From Siphonodentalium dalli (taxonomy: Eukaryota > Mollusca > Scaphopoda > Gadilida > Siphonodentaliidae), in assembly GCA_032622095.1 (NCBI GenBank), contig CP136061.1, forward strand, positions 66,469,127 through 66,533,126: DNA of 64,000 bases, given 5' to 3'. The notes below the pieces were generated by a model. It did no database searches. It was not told the DNA's origin and was given only the letters and a program-made list of their open reading frames with translations. The position numbers and the translations under genes were made by a program. Shown in pieces: positions 45,350 to 57,664 of the stretch (position 1 is the first letter of the stretch; each line of letters opens with the position of its first letter).

Positions 45350-45442
45350 GCAGAATGAGGTCACCAGAGGGTGAATTTGGTGATGCAGGCCCGCTGTGTG
45401 GGATAGCATCACTAAATTCACCCTCTGGGGACCTCATTCTGC
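45350..45442. repeat. 37-bp-arm hairpin
   Basis: GCAGAATGAGGTCACCAGAG and GGTGAATTTGGTGATGC are mirrored by GCATCACTAAATTCACC and CTCTGGGGACCTCATTCTGC around an 18-bp loop, with very few mismatches. Confidence 0.75.
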
Positions 45443-45644
45443 AAATGACAGACACGCTATTTGTAGGCTTGTTCTTATGGTCTGAAATATCTGACACTCT
45501 CTTTCCTATCCATTTGTCGCGCATGAAATCCTAATTTCTGATATTTTCTCTACCTCGTTCTTTTACCTCTATTCAGTCGCAATAAAGGTTTGCGGCATTG
45601 TTCTAGAAATGGCTTAAATTAATTGACTAGTCAATACTGGTTAG

Positions 45645-46530
45645 TTGTCTAATCCCAAGTTTTCAAATGTGTTATTCACTTTTATACCGAATGTTATTGT
45701 CCACGGAGGCAAACTGTATACCCTAAATACCTATGATCTTATATCTAACTCCCGGTGTAACTCCCGAAGTAAACATGGACCGCATTTGGTCAAGTCAGTC
45801 ATCGCTAAGCAAAACAGCGCTAAGATACATAAAAAGACAACTGAATGAAAATTATGAACGTAATCTTTTCGACAGTCTGAAGTCGTCCACATCTACCAGA
45901 GTTATGTTCTACAGCAACATTCGATTAAAATGAACCTATGTCTAGTATGTTTACCAGCCCTTTTATCTAACATCTTAATGAAAATACGAACGTCCAACCA
46001 CAAATTGCCATTTGAAAAGAATAGATGGACAAAATGGAAAGATAATAATGATTTAAACTGTGTTTTGTGCAGCAATAGCCCAAGTGATGAGTACCATTTT
46101 ATGATCAACTGCCAAGAGCTGAAGATTTACGCGAATTATATATTTCAAAATATTATTGGGATAATCCGGACCACAATAAATTCCATTGACTACTTTCTCT
46201 TGAAAATATGAACTTTCTCAAATGACTGAGCATATTTATTAAATTGGCATCGAAAAAGATTACTTAAGATACTATTAGATATAGACGAAACGTATATTTA
46301 TATCTATATAATGCGACAGATCCCTAAATTGGAAATTGCAGAATTGTGCAAGGTACTTGTAAATGTATTGTATAGTGTTGTGTCTTGTTAAAATTATGGT
46401 GAATTTGTTATGGAAATACTATATGATAATTGCTAACGTATAAATATTCTTGTTTTAATTGTTTGTATATATGTATATATGTTTGGCTGTATTCCAGCTT
46501 AAATGTTGGCTTTGCAAATAAACAATCAAT
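45645..46530 (+). pseudogene. LINE ORF2 C-terminal domain and 3' UTR
   Basis: The plus strand encodes IRTSNHKLPFEKNRW and CVLCSNSPSDEYHFMINC (about 45985-46112). This matches the C-terminal region of many LINE ORF2 proteins, where R-x-S-x-H-x-L-x-x-E-x-x-R-[WY] precedes a C-x2-C-x-n-E-x-H-x-x-x-x-C knuckle. Upstream, SSLSKTALRYIKRQLNE and an in-frame stop near 45931 show decay. The coding part ends near 46211 and is followed by a UTR tail ending in AATAAACAATCAA. The same tail occurs alone at 20655-20828, which supports a common family. No reverse transcriptase core is left, and it is on the opposite strand from the 42590-44360 LINE. Confidence 0.65.
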
Positions 46531-46551
46531 ATACCCACGATGTCACTCGCC

Positions 46552-46980
46552 CATGCCATGAATCTCTACTCTTTTTGATACACCCGTATAGAGATCATAT
46601 TCCATCAGTTCGAACTAATAAAACCTGGGCATGTTTTTAGTAGCATATGTTAATACCTGTTATTTTGTGATATTGTCCACATTATGCGGTTGTTTCCAGT
46701 GGGAGATTGCATGACTTTTGTAAGCTGACAATAAAATGTTCCCGGGTAATCAATTCAATGTTTATATTGTGAAACAACGTCACTTGAATCCTGCAATCGG
46801 GAGCTGGGACCTTTGTCTACTTTGAACTAGATTATTAAGGAACATGTATAAGAAATATTAAACCTACGTTATTTTTCTGTGTTATAAAGTTCCCCTGTCA
46901 GAACTTTAAAAAGTTCCCCGGTTTTGAACTGGTGGAATATGACCTCTATGGACGTAACCAGAAAATATAATCAAGGCATG
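46552..46980. mobile_element. MITE-like inverted-repeat element (CATGCCATGAATCTC family), copy 1
   Basis: Left end CATGCCATGAATCTCTACTC, GAGATCATATTCCATCAG; right end inverted (CTGGTGGAATATGACCTC, CAAGGCATG). Related ends bound the 2.4-kb element at 60253-62650 and form a half copy at 48247-48390. The ~430-bp interior is non-coding. Confidence 0.6.
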
Positions 46981-47907
46981 ATATATACGATTCCACATAC
47001 TGCTAACAAACAGTGCGACCTATGTGCGGTTTTAGACAAGGTCATCTTACAAGATATACCTGTATAAATAGTTAGATCGTAATATACAGTTAGCTGGTAT
47101 GGCCTCATATACCTTACTCAAACGAGGAATGATTGTATCATGTGACATTTATCGGGAGTACAGCATATACTTACAAGCAATGGCAATGCACTCCGCTTTC
47201 ACTGTGCCTCCCTTTTAACATACACAAGATTTACCCCTTGCATTACATGTATAATTGCAACAGTAGATCCGGGGGGGGGGGGGTAAAAGTTTCAGACAAG
47301 TAGGAGCTTTTTCCCTTTAAGCTACCACCATTCTTTTTCATTTGTTCGGTGTATTTTCAGAGACCCACCCCACCCTTTTTTCGAAAATTTGTGACAAATG
47401 TTTACACGATAAGACAACCCTTCAATGTATCACATATGTTTTTCGCTATTGATACTGTGCACTGCTTTGTTACACGGGTATGGACACATTTGAAAGTCAA
47501 TTGTCTCCTACATAGCTGTTGAAGATTATACATATACACAACCTTTGATATGAATTTGAGTACCTTTGCGGTTTCGTTCTGAGCATGGTGAGGAACATCA
47601 TAAACACAGATGCGGTAGAACACCGAGCAAGTTGATAGAATTGAATGCATGTAGTATGTTATCCATGTGTCAGACACTATTTGTTTGGTTTATAGTTTTT
47701 CTTTCCATTAGCATAATGTGATATTGTGTATCTAGTTTTATTTATATTGTTTTCAAATTTCATTTTTGCTAAAAGCTGTTATGGTTTGCAGCAGGTACAT
47801 GTAGTGCCAAATTTGTTTTAATTTATTCCGTAATATATAGTTCATTTTATGATGTTCAGTTATGTTTGATTGATATCATCTTGTTAGAACTGGTCGAGCA
47901 ATTCTAA
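46981..47907. other. Intergenic DNA with a G homopolymer
   Basis: A run of about 13 G at 47271-47283. A 91-codon minus-strand frame (47402-47677) has no known domain. Nothing else recognised. Confidence 0.35.
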
Positions 47908-49301
47908 GTCACTCAGGCCGGATTCGTCATCTCAGGTTTAAACCTCGTCTACGTAAACCTCTAGGTTTAAACCACCGTGAGTCAGCAAAATCCGTGGTTG
48001 ATTCATTCGCACGCGAGCTTTGCTCGGATATGGATATTTTCCTAAATATATGATTTTTACAACTATCTTGTGGTTTTTTTTGTTTGGCTTGTGGTGTTTT
48101 CTACGAATTTATTTGAAGGGTTCAACGTATTAATTTGACACCAAAACGATGCTACTGCATGACCAGATATGCTATACACATATTTTGCAATCCTAAACGT
48201 ATATTGCTATATATGAGTCAAATTTGATAACTTATTTTGATGTAGCGCATGTCACAAAGCTCTACGCTGGCTACGCCCATAAATTCCCGTAATATTCTAC
48301 CAGTTCAAAACCTGGGAACCATTGTGATTTTCTGCATAACGGGAAATTTATGACATTGAAAAAAAATCAACGCATGTAATATATTTCTTTATTAAAAGCT
48401 GTCTCTCTGCATGGTTGCCCACTTCCAACAGTTCAGATGCCGCTTATGGTATGCACTCATAAGCAAATTGCCTTTACTTGACTGGCCTCTTGGTCCAGGA
48501 TTGACTCGATTATGGAGACTTTATTCAGCGCCAGAGGGGCTTTGCGCACATTTTGATCATTTGAAAATTTAAATTTAAATTTTTTTAAATTAAATTTAAA
48601 ACAAACAAATTTAAATTTAAATTTTAAATTTTGTTTCGTTTTAGACTCAACTCCTTACTCAATTTAACACAATTTTTGAATTTAAATTTTTTTATATTTT
48701 ACTTATTTTTAAATCAAAATTTTAAAACCTAAAGCCGTTATTCCACACGAATCACCACACCTAATTTAATTGAAATCGGTCCAGGGGTATTGGATAACAG
48801 TTGCGAACAGATAAACGGACAGACAGATAGACAGCTCCTACACCCTTTAATATATACAGATATACATGTAAATACACCAAATTTTGTCTTTGCGGGTGAA
48901 GCATTTTGCAGAAATCTATCACAAACAAAGTGAGGAAAAGAGCGTGAAACTCGTGTTGAGAGACATGCCCTTTGTTAAATTGATCTAAACACAGAATGAG
49001 ATCGGATTGATAGTCAATGAGTGATACTTGTTTCTCAATGAATAAATCCATTGAGCGTGCACGCGGTTACGATAATTTCTGACTTGTCAATAAATATTAT
49101 ATCGGCCTATCTTTTGGTTCGATTGGTAAGAGGGTAGTTTGATTGCATAATCATATCACCGAATCGAGTTGTCAATTAGCTGGCAACTGAACGACAAAAA
49201 CGCCCGCTTAGACCAAGTTTGGCTGGACCGCCAATGTAGGTTTAAACCAGGTTTAAACTCGGAGATTTAAACCGGAGATGACGAATCCGGCTTCAGAGTC
49301 G
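47908..49301. mobile_element. 1.4-kb element with ~40-bp inverted ends
   Basis: GCCGGATTCGTCATCTCAGG with TTTAAACC at 47918 is mirrored by TTTAAACCGGAGATGACGAA and TCCGGC at 49266-49291. The flanking CACTCAG and CTTCAGAGTCG also pair loosely. Inside lie a half MITE (48247-48390), an AT-rich ATTTAAATTTAAA palindromic tract (48570-48720), and at 48775-48850 a minus-strand segment resembling the CTGTCTGT end of the Helitron-like families. No protein is encoded. Confidence 0.5.
48247..48390. repeat. Half copy of the CATGCCATGAATCTC inverted-repeat family
   Basis: CTCTACGCTGGCTACGCCCA and TCTACCAGTTCAAAACCTGG, followed further on by ATATATTTCTT, parallel the arm of the 60253-62650 element. Confidence 0.5.
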
Positions 49302-51470
49302 CTGGTGAAGTCAGGATTGACGCAATTTGTTCGGGTCATAATCTGGAACAGCGATGAATTATATGCATCCAACAGAGGGGTCCTGATGAGATAACCCACT
49401 ACTATATAACACTGTATGCAGTCTGTACATCAGTATACCACGTTTATTGTCATTGCTCGGTCGAAATTGATGATATATTTTTTTTAAATGCATGAGGAAA
49501 AATAATTTCAGCTTGCGGAAAAACTGATGTTTTAGCCGATGATAACCCACCAACAACCCCCTACGTGTCTGAGCTTTTTCCGACTCCTGATCATTAGTAG
49601 ATCGGTATTTCATGTGTGGTTCACGCCGACGATGAACAGGAAGACGGTTGCATATATGTACGTTGCTCGGGGTCGTTCACAGACATGCACAACACATGAT
49701 ATCGAAGAGGGATCTTTCCCCTGTTACAGTATAATCGTGTTGTAGAAATTCGAGAGTGTCGAATTTAATATTTACCTTAATAATTACTAACAGGGTGACC
49801 CGGTGTTGCCCTGGTTACAGTGATGTGGAACACTCCACTGGGAACATTTGACGGGAATGGAGAATATACTCTTGGTCAAAGTAGTTACAGGTAATCTCAT
49901 AAATAGTATACCCAAATTGGAATCACAAAACGTCATTCTTATACATGGATTATAAGCAGTGGCTCACCTTTTGTGTCCCTCCCCTTTTCCATCATGACCC
50001 CGACCTCAAATCCGCAGCATTATTTTCCTCATAAAAACTCATTTGGAACCCTCTGGCTTGCCAAAGTTCAATTTCTATACTGGATAGATATACATTTCAA
50101 ATGTATAGATATAGACAGTGGATGTAATGTCACTCATATAAACACTGTCCCTATTACTTCCACAGGACACAAAAGCATCGACGTTCTCAGCAAGTGCATA
50201 CTTTGATCTTGTGAGTTTTATTCTACCTTCTATATAGTATTTTATACTGTACATTTTCAAAAATATTTACATATACATGTTTGAAATAAACTAGATGTAA
50301 TATGAAGGATATACTTGGGCATGACTAAATATGTGATGGCAAACACTAGTGGTCCGGTTAACTATCAATGGGGTTCAGTTCGGTCCGGTTCAAGGCATTC
50401 CGACCCGGTACCGCTAAGTGGATCGTTGAAACCGTTCGGGTCTATAACATATTGTTAACCCCCTATGTACCAATATATGTTATGCCAAAGATAAAAGCGT
50501 GGTGATTTTGCAAATCATCTGACTTGGGAATGTATTATTAGATGTTGTTAGAGATGGCAGCGAAACTCCCGTTGATTGATACGACGTGGTGGACTCGACT
50601 ACATACAGGCACCATGTTTGACATCATGAGTGGCCATGCATGCACTCTGTGGAGCTAACCTTGTGTATACGTGACAAGTTGATGTTATTGCGACTATCAA
50701 TGAAAGATCAACATCAGTAGTATATGTGTGTACGTTAGTTCCATTTGACGTTATCATGGTTAATACGAAAACGTCAATTGACCACATTGCCATCGCACGA
50801 ATATAGGTAACATCAAATGTAACTCACTTACGCATATTACTAAAAACTTGGTTAACGCGTGAGAATTAGCACCATTGGCCAACAATGTGGAGAAATCTGC
50901 GAAAGTGATCTTCAGTGATGGAGTGAGTAGGGATGCCAACTACCATTGTCGCGATCAGAAGGGGTTGAACAGATCAAATGAATTTGAAATCAACAGATGA
51001 AGGAAATGAGACAAAATTAATCCCTGCCTGGTGCTACGTGCCGGAAATATTTCGGTTGTTCACAGTCCATGGCGTGACCTTCAACCTTTCAATGCATGGG
51101 GTTGAGACATCTGGCACACTTTGTTATAGCGGACAGGTTTAGCTTGTAAAAATGGAAACTTCACACTTGGGTCGCCAGTAGATACCGGTGGGCAGCTGAT
51201 TCACTTGATAGTCATAAGTTCCCAGTTTGTAAAAACTGGTTCAAACCATTTAGAGCTCATAACAAAACTTCAAACTTATAAAAAGTGCCGATTTTTCTTA
51301 GCAATTTAATTATGTTGGAGAATGATGACATCACTATCCTCTCCATGGCACGGTGGCCACACAAAATATCATGACAGTTAACGATTATCGCAATATCGCG
51401 ATCAACTTATCAGTGTACGTCGAACTTTTGCGAGTTATTTCATGCAGTGCTTTCTTACCAAGAATATTCA
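49302..51470. other. Intergenic DNA, nothing recognised
   Basis: Short incidental open frames only. No shared repeat noticed apart from short low-complexity words. Confidence 0.35.
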
Positions 51471-51612
51471 TATAGCTACACACGTTAGAGGTTTCTCCTT
51501 ATAGCTACCCACGTTAGAGGTTTCTCCTTATAGCTACCCACGTTAGAGGTTTCTCCTTATAGCTAGCCACGTTAGAGGTTTCTCCTTTTAGCTACCCACG
51601 TTAGAGGTTTTT
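51471..51612 (+). repeat. Tandem array of a 29-bp unit, five copies
   Basis: The unit TATAGCTACCCACGTTAGAG followed by GTTTCTCCT repeats almost exactly; copies differ by single bases. The identity is high, so the array is young. Confidence 0.9.
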
Positions 51613-52886
51613 CATTTTTACAATATAATCATGCCCAATAGTTACATGGGCATGGTTTACGCTGTCATAAGCCAATTTGTTTTCGAAAATGGCCACAAAA
51701 ATTCATTTGGCCAAACTTGGCCAATGTTTTTTTTTACCCCAAAATCGGAAATTGAAAAACCCAAGTTTATTTGTAATGAGAGAGACATGAGGATCAAATG
51801 TATAATATGACCATCTGCTAATTGATTATGTGTGACAGCTTAATGGATAACAAAAGGCACTCACGTTGTATTGCACTGCAAACAATGTAATAAAACAGTA
51901 TTGAGGATTAATACTAATGAATCCTTTGTCATATTAAGTCTGAATGGTAAATGTGGGTAGTTGTATATTGTTAAGTAACAATGGTGGGATTAAAGAAGTC
52001 TAGGCATGGTATGTGGTGGTATGGACATTATTATATGGAATGTTAGATGCTAAATAAAACCCCAAAAAACAAAAGAAAACTATTCATTAATTGTGAGACC
52101 AGAAAATGAGGTTTTAATTTGTCAAAAAAAATAAATAATCAGAATTGGCCAAACAAATTGTCAAAAATATTTTCGACCCACCGTGAACACTGTACATGGT
52201 AAGTTCGCGAGGCCTAAATATAATTGCATCGTGGTAATCTTATTTATTTTCAGTGGTGGATTGATAACCTAATAACATGGGATAAAGAATGTTATGGTGG
52301 TATAGAACATATGTTCTTCGACGAGGAATCAATATGGCGACCAACCATATCCATTAAGAATGAGTAAGCTATCGTTGTAGTCCACATCACACCAGCCCAG
52401 ATAACGTAGAACATGGATATTAACCTTAGTTAAGTTTCAACCACATATACTCTCACTGTAATAATTGTTGTAATTAATATTTTAATCAAATGCACCCACC
52501 GACACACGTCTTTGCGAGTCCTCATTTGACAGCATATTAGCCAAATATATCTATATCGTAAGAAATTCCGCACCCAGTCTTTAGTACTTTAATTATGGGA
52601 TGTTTGATAGATATCAACACAAACAAGTGGGGCATTGCGATGAAATCAATAGCAATTAAGTGGATTGATTCGCAGTCATTCGTGCATACAATCCAACCTC
52701 TGATTGGTCAAACATGTCTCGTGGGATTGTTTTGTTTATAAAACTTGCTGTTATGCTTCCAAATTTTGTCTACGTAATTTGGAAGGAGATAGGTTGATCA
52801 ATATAATAAATATTGATATACCGGCATCACATGCTCTGAAAAATACTTGCCAGCTATTTTCAAATTTTCGCACAGGAATATAAAAA
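51613..52886. other. Intergenic DNA, nothing recognised
   Basis: AT-rich, with no open frame bearing a domain and no shared repeat noticed. Confidence 0.35.
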
Positions 52887-52930
52887 AACGCTCTTTATTT
52901 CTACCATATCAAGAATAGACTAACATGGAA
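52887..52930 (+). repeat. Conserved block with AACGCTCTTTAT core, copy 4
   Basis: AACGCTCTTTATTTCTACCA, TATCAAGAATAGACTAACAT. This is the closest relative of the minus-strand block at 5735-5782 (about 36 of 42 bases equal by eye). It lies about 200 bases upstream of an ATG at 53136 that is followed by a good splice donor. Confidence 0.5.
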
Positions 52931-55309
52931 CGCTCGTTTTTGTTCCATTCCGTGCAGGTTTCTGTTTTTGTTTGTTTGGGATCCAGACATAGTGACAGTG
53001 GATGAACTGACACAAACGAAAACCGGAAGTAACAGAGTCGGAGGCGAAGATTGTTTGTTTTCAAAATTTGCAGACACTTTCTGACACCCTTTTACTGCAG
53101 ATAAACACATTTAGACACCAAGTCGATCAGTTGCAATGAACCATCGCCGCGTGACGATTTCTTCCTCAAAAGATCCCAGAAAAGTAAGTTTTCACTATCA
53201 TCTCAGCCACTTTTCGCTAAACCATTATACCAAACAAAGCGACTTTTCCCCACAAATGCATGTATTGAGTATTGTCATGGAGTGTCTCAGTATACCAAAT
53301 TTCTTATTTCTATACAGGTACTCGCTTCAAATTCAGTCGTAATGGCGAACAGTTATTGTTGGTCACCACATTGTCGAACTGGCTTATTGGTTGGCTGCCT
53401 TTCGTGAATACTGACACATTTGCTCTACTATTACTATCTGCTGCAAAGCTTATACTATTTAAAGTTTGTTACCGAACATATTTTGCACATTTTCTCTCTC
53501 ACAACAGTCATTCAAATCATGTGTAAGTTCATTGATCAAAGTATTTATATGGAAATAATTTCAGTACTAGAATGCTACAATGTCATCCCAGACTAGGATT
53601 TGTTGTGGTGATATATTTTTCCAATAGTTTGATATTTCAACTAGTATTTAATGTGACGTATGGAACACGTTTAGAACAACATTCGAATAAGTTTATACAT
53701 TAAGTAAAAAAAAACATTTTACTCATAAAGCGTAACCAGTTGAATATTTCCCACCATAAATTCCAAACGGTATGGGTACAAATGGAATTTCTCTTATATT
53801 CGAAGCTGGTCAAACATACCATCTAGCCTCATCAAGTAATCGATGCTTACGCATATTCTGAAAATGAAATAATATGGAAACGATAAGATATTTGGGATTG
53901 GCATATTGACTATATATGCCATCACTCTCTTTAAACACTAAAGTCTGATCGAATACATGTAAAGCATATGAAAACAAACAGCTTATTATCTTGGGCTAGG
54001 GATGCATGTGGCTATATGTATACACGCGGATCGGGGTATCAAACTCTGCAGGTTTTATTTGCGACCTACTTTGTAGGTTGAGATTGTTATAAACTGTACG
54101 ACTGTCAGTCAAACGGGGCTTTTCCTCATTGGGTTCACATTAAAAGTGTACACAATATTAATTGAATCAGTGTAATTTAGTTGTAATATTTTCGTTATAA
54201 TTACCCTTCCGAACAATTAATTATCATAATAATGAACCTTCATAATAAAACACGACTCCATAATTAATTAATATCCGAAATTTGTAGCTGTATGGCATTT
54301 ATAATTCGTTATCTATCTGAAAATGTGATTGGAATGCATAAACAAGAAAATAGAATATCAAATTTGTTCACTTTATTCGTAAATAAATCGGCATATGGCA
54401 ATACAAAATCGCGCTAATACTACATTGTAACAAATTATATATGTTGTCTCTCTTCTCATTATGATCATGTCGCTGTGATGACAAGTTGACCATGTACATG
54501 TAGTACCACACATGAACATACATATGTTCGAATAAAAGATGATATATATAGTGTTGGTATACCCATATATCGGGCAACGCATGTACACTTTCCAGGTAGC
54601 CAGACTACAGTTACCTGATTTCACCGACTCTGAATTAATAATGTGAACATATAATGGAAAGAAATTCCCATTTATTAATATCCAATCAGATAATGAGGAA
54701 AATTTTAAACAGCTTTCCATAATCCCACAGTTATAATTGACTGCAAAACCTGTTTCATATGGATATAGAATCAATATAATATATTTCCCTTACCCCCGTT
54801 TTGAAAATAAAATCGTTGCATTGTTTTAGTTGTCCGTCCGTATGTCTGTTGAGCTACGTTCACGCATCTCCTGGGGAATTGTCATGAAGTTCCTCTTATG
54901 ATGGCTATTTTAAACTGTTGGGTGCCTTAGATTTTGTTATAACTTTAATGTGAGAGCTGTGAAATACATGACTGATTCTTGACATATATTTGAAGGCTAC
55001 TTTAGAGCAATATATAGTCAGTTGCATAATCGCCCTGTTACTGGTAAATTGCGGAGTATGTGCATTTTATTAAGTAGTAATGGTAAGTATATGGAACCTG
55101 GAATTACATACTTATTTTCTTGTATTACACTGGAACTTAGGCCAATATTATTATGGCTATATATGTTCATCACTCACTGAAATCCTGTTTTATGTAAAAT
55201 GATGTAAAATGTTCTTATGCCATGTAAAATGTACGTTCCAATGACCAATCCCATATAAAAATCCACCCTGGTAAATCGACCCAGGTTTCACCTGGGTTTT
55301 TTGGGCCAC
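52931..55309. other. Gene-poor stretch with one possible exon pair
   Basis: An ATG at 53136 opens 16 codons that end at AAAA-GTAAGT (donor near 53184). A TTTCTTATTTCTATACAG acceptor ends near 53318. The joined peptide is short and unrecognised, so no gene is called. The rest is AT-rich intergenic DNA. Confidence 0.3.
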
Positions 55310-56190
55310 AACCCGGGTGTCCATCTATCTACCAAGACATCCACCAACCATCAAGACCCCTGAAACCCCAGTTTTACCAGAATTAACCCAGCTGAAACGA
55401 GACAAAAACCCTGGTGTGGATAAACATGGGTGTAATTACCCAGATGACGACACCCAGGTGAACCCGGGTGCTTCCTACCTGGGTGTTTCCCACCAGGTGT
55501 ACCATGGTGGTATTCACCCAGGTGTTTCCTACCCAGGTGTTCCCTACACAGGTGTACATTGATGTTTCCACCAGGTGTACCTTGGTATTTTCTTACCCCG
55601 GTGTACCTGGGTGTTTCATTACATGGGTGTACCTTGGTGTTTCTTACCCATGTGCATCTCCCAGTGTTTCCACCCAGGTATACCTTTGTGTTTTCGACGG
55701 ATTCCCCCGAGTGTTTATACCAGTGCATACCCCGGGTGTTTTAAGCAGGTACCACTGGATTATTTCCCCCTAGCGTATCCCAGTATTTCCACCCAGATGT
55801 ATCCCAGGTGCACCACCCTGATATACCGTGTTGTTGTAGCTCTAGGGTTTACCAGGGTGGTTGCACATGGGTCAAAATACTGGGGTACACCAGGGTAACA
55901 TCATCGAGTTGAACCTGCTTAATAGCACCCGGGATATAGTGTGGTAGAAACACCCGGTAAACACCCGGTCAAAAACACCAAGGTACACCTGGGTGGAAAC
56001 ACTGATAGGCACCTGGGTAAGAAAACATCATGGTACACCTAGACAAGGAAACACCAAGGTACACACGGGTAGGAAAACACCAAGGTACACCTGGGTGGTG
56101 AACACCAAGATACACATTGGTAGGAAACACCAAGGAACACATGGGTGAATAATACCAAGGTACACCTGGGTGTGGATACCAGAGTGCAAT
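55310..56190. repeat. Mirror-image minisatellite (GGTGTACCTGGGTGTTTC unit)
   Basis: From 55430 to about 55830 a ~24-27-bp unit such as GGTGTACCTTGGTGTTTC-TACCCA is repeated head to tail on the plus strand. From about 55925 to 56185 the same unit runs inverted (GGAAACACCAAGGTACACC). The two halves can fold on each other. The many 60-125-codon open frames with periodic Gly/Thr/His or Cys-Phe patterns are produced by the repeat. Confidence 0.8.
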
Positions 56191-57664
56191 GGTGAGGATG
56201 GCAATGAAGTAGATTTGGATGGGGTGCAGGTTTATTATTATCAATGGGGTGACACAGCATGGGACACATTCACTTGAAACAACTAATTATCATAAACTTC
56301 CTCATGTACTGTACTACCATAAGCAAATGAACCTCATCCCATGTTCTAGTATAATAACACATTAAGGAAAAATATTTGTGGAGCTCTATAACTTTATTCA
56401 TGATAAACTAACTAAAGATAAATTATAGAAGCACCTGTAATACATAAATGTATAAACTGCATGGGTTATAACTTACTGTCAACAGTTGGGTCAAAATTTG
56501 ATTAAAAAACACTTGCAAATTCCCTCTTCACATACGGTATGTTAGGCAAGTTACATGTAGTTGTAATGTATACTGGTACATGACATAGGCACTAAAATCA
56601 TTATTTGGAGTTAACCCCCAGATATACACGTAAACAGGACATTTGGGAAAGAGACACTCCAGCTTTAACCTTTTTGATAGCAGTAGCAATTGATCAGATA
56701 GCAATATATACTATAATTTATTCAGATGCTAGTAATTAAACAATCATATTAATTTCACCACATCGAAACGGCTAACATTTATGATCACCCCTACGGTTTG
56801 GTACACGGCATTCAGGCCATTCTCAGGTGGTATGCTGTATACATACCCCGATGTTATCTGGTACTAGGAATTCGTACGACAATATAACCGGCATTCAGGA
56901 TTGAGCAAAAAGGCTGGTATGCAGCTTTTATTGCACTAGATTACACACATTTGAGGTATTTTCCAGCTCAAACAGACCCAAGTGACATATTTTGATCTTA
57001 TTCAGTCTAATACCCCTTGATATGTTGATGTTATAGATAATATTTCAGCAAATGTGAGAAAACTATGATCATTTTTAGTATAAAGTTGTTAATTTCACAT
57101 TAAAGTTGTTCATTTCACATGATTTCGCTGTCCAAATGGTGAAAATGTTTTTACGGTAAGAAGAGTAATGCAATTTAGAATGAGAGAATCCATGCAAACA
57201 TCGACAATGTCAATTTTTACTCTATATAGTCATTCAGCCAACCCACCTGGTCGGTACCAAATCGGCTGGCAAATTGCCACCAGTGTATTCTTGTAGTGGT
57301 TATATAAATAAAACTAAATAGCCATGATAGCAAGTTCATAACGGTAGTTTTATACGAAAAAATAAGAATTAGTTTTCGAAAAAATGCGTGTTTTCTTTAT
57401 ATCTGATTTTGTCTTCCATACGCGAAAAATATGAAGGTCTGCAGTGTTTGTTATTGTGCCGATCATTTCAATTTACGCTCACAACTTCTGAAAGACTATG
57501 ATTATACCACAACATGACATCCTATATTTGAACATTTATAATAGAATTACACTGTCACTCACCTAACAATGACAATTATATGAGATTTATTGTCCTAAAA
57601 AAATCTACTTGACGAAACGTCGGACTCTCGGCACGTCGTTCGGTTCTAACCTAGGCATTCCAGT
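56191..57664. other. Intergenic DNA
   Basis: No gene or shared repeat recognised. It lies upstream of the protein-family fragment, but no further part of that family could be read in it. Confidence 0.35.

Noticed and set aside
55317-56269. Gly/Thr/His- or Cys-Phe-periodic proteins up to 125 residues
   Set aside because: All follow the minisatellite unit and occur in every frame.
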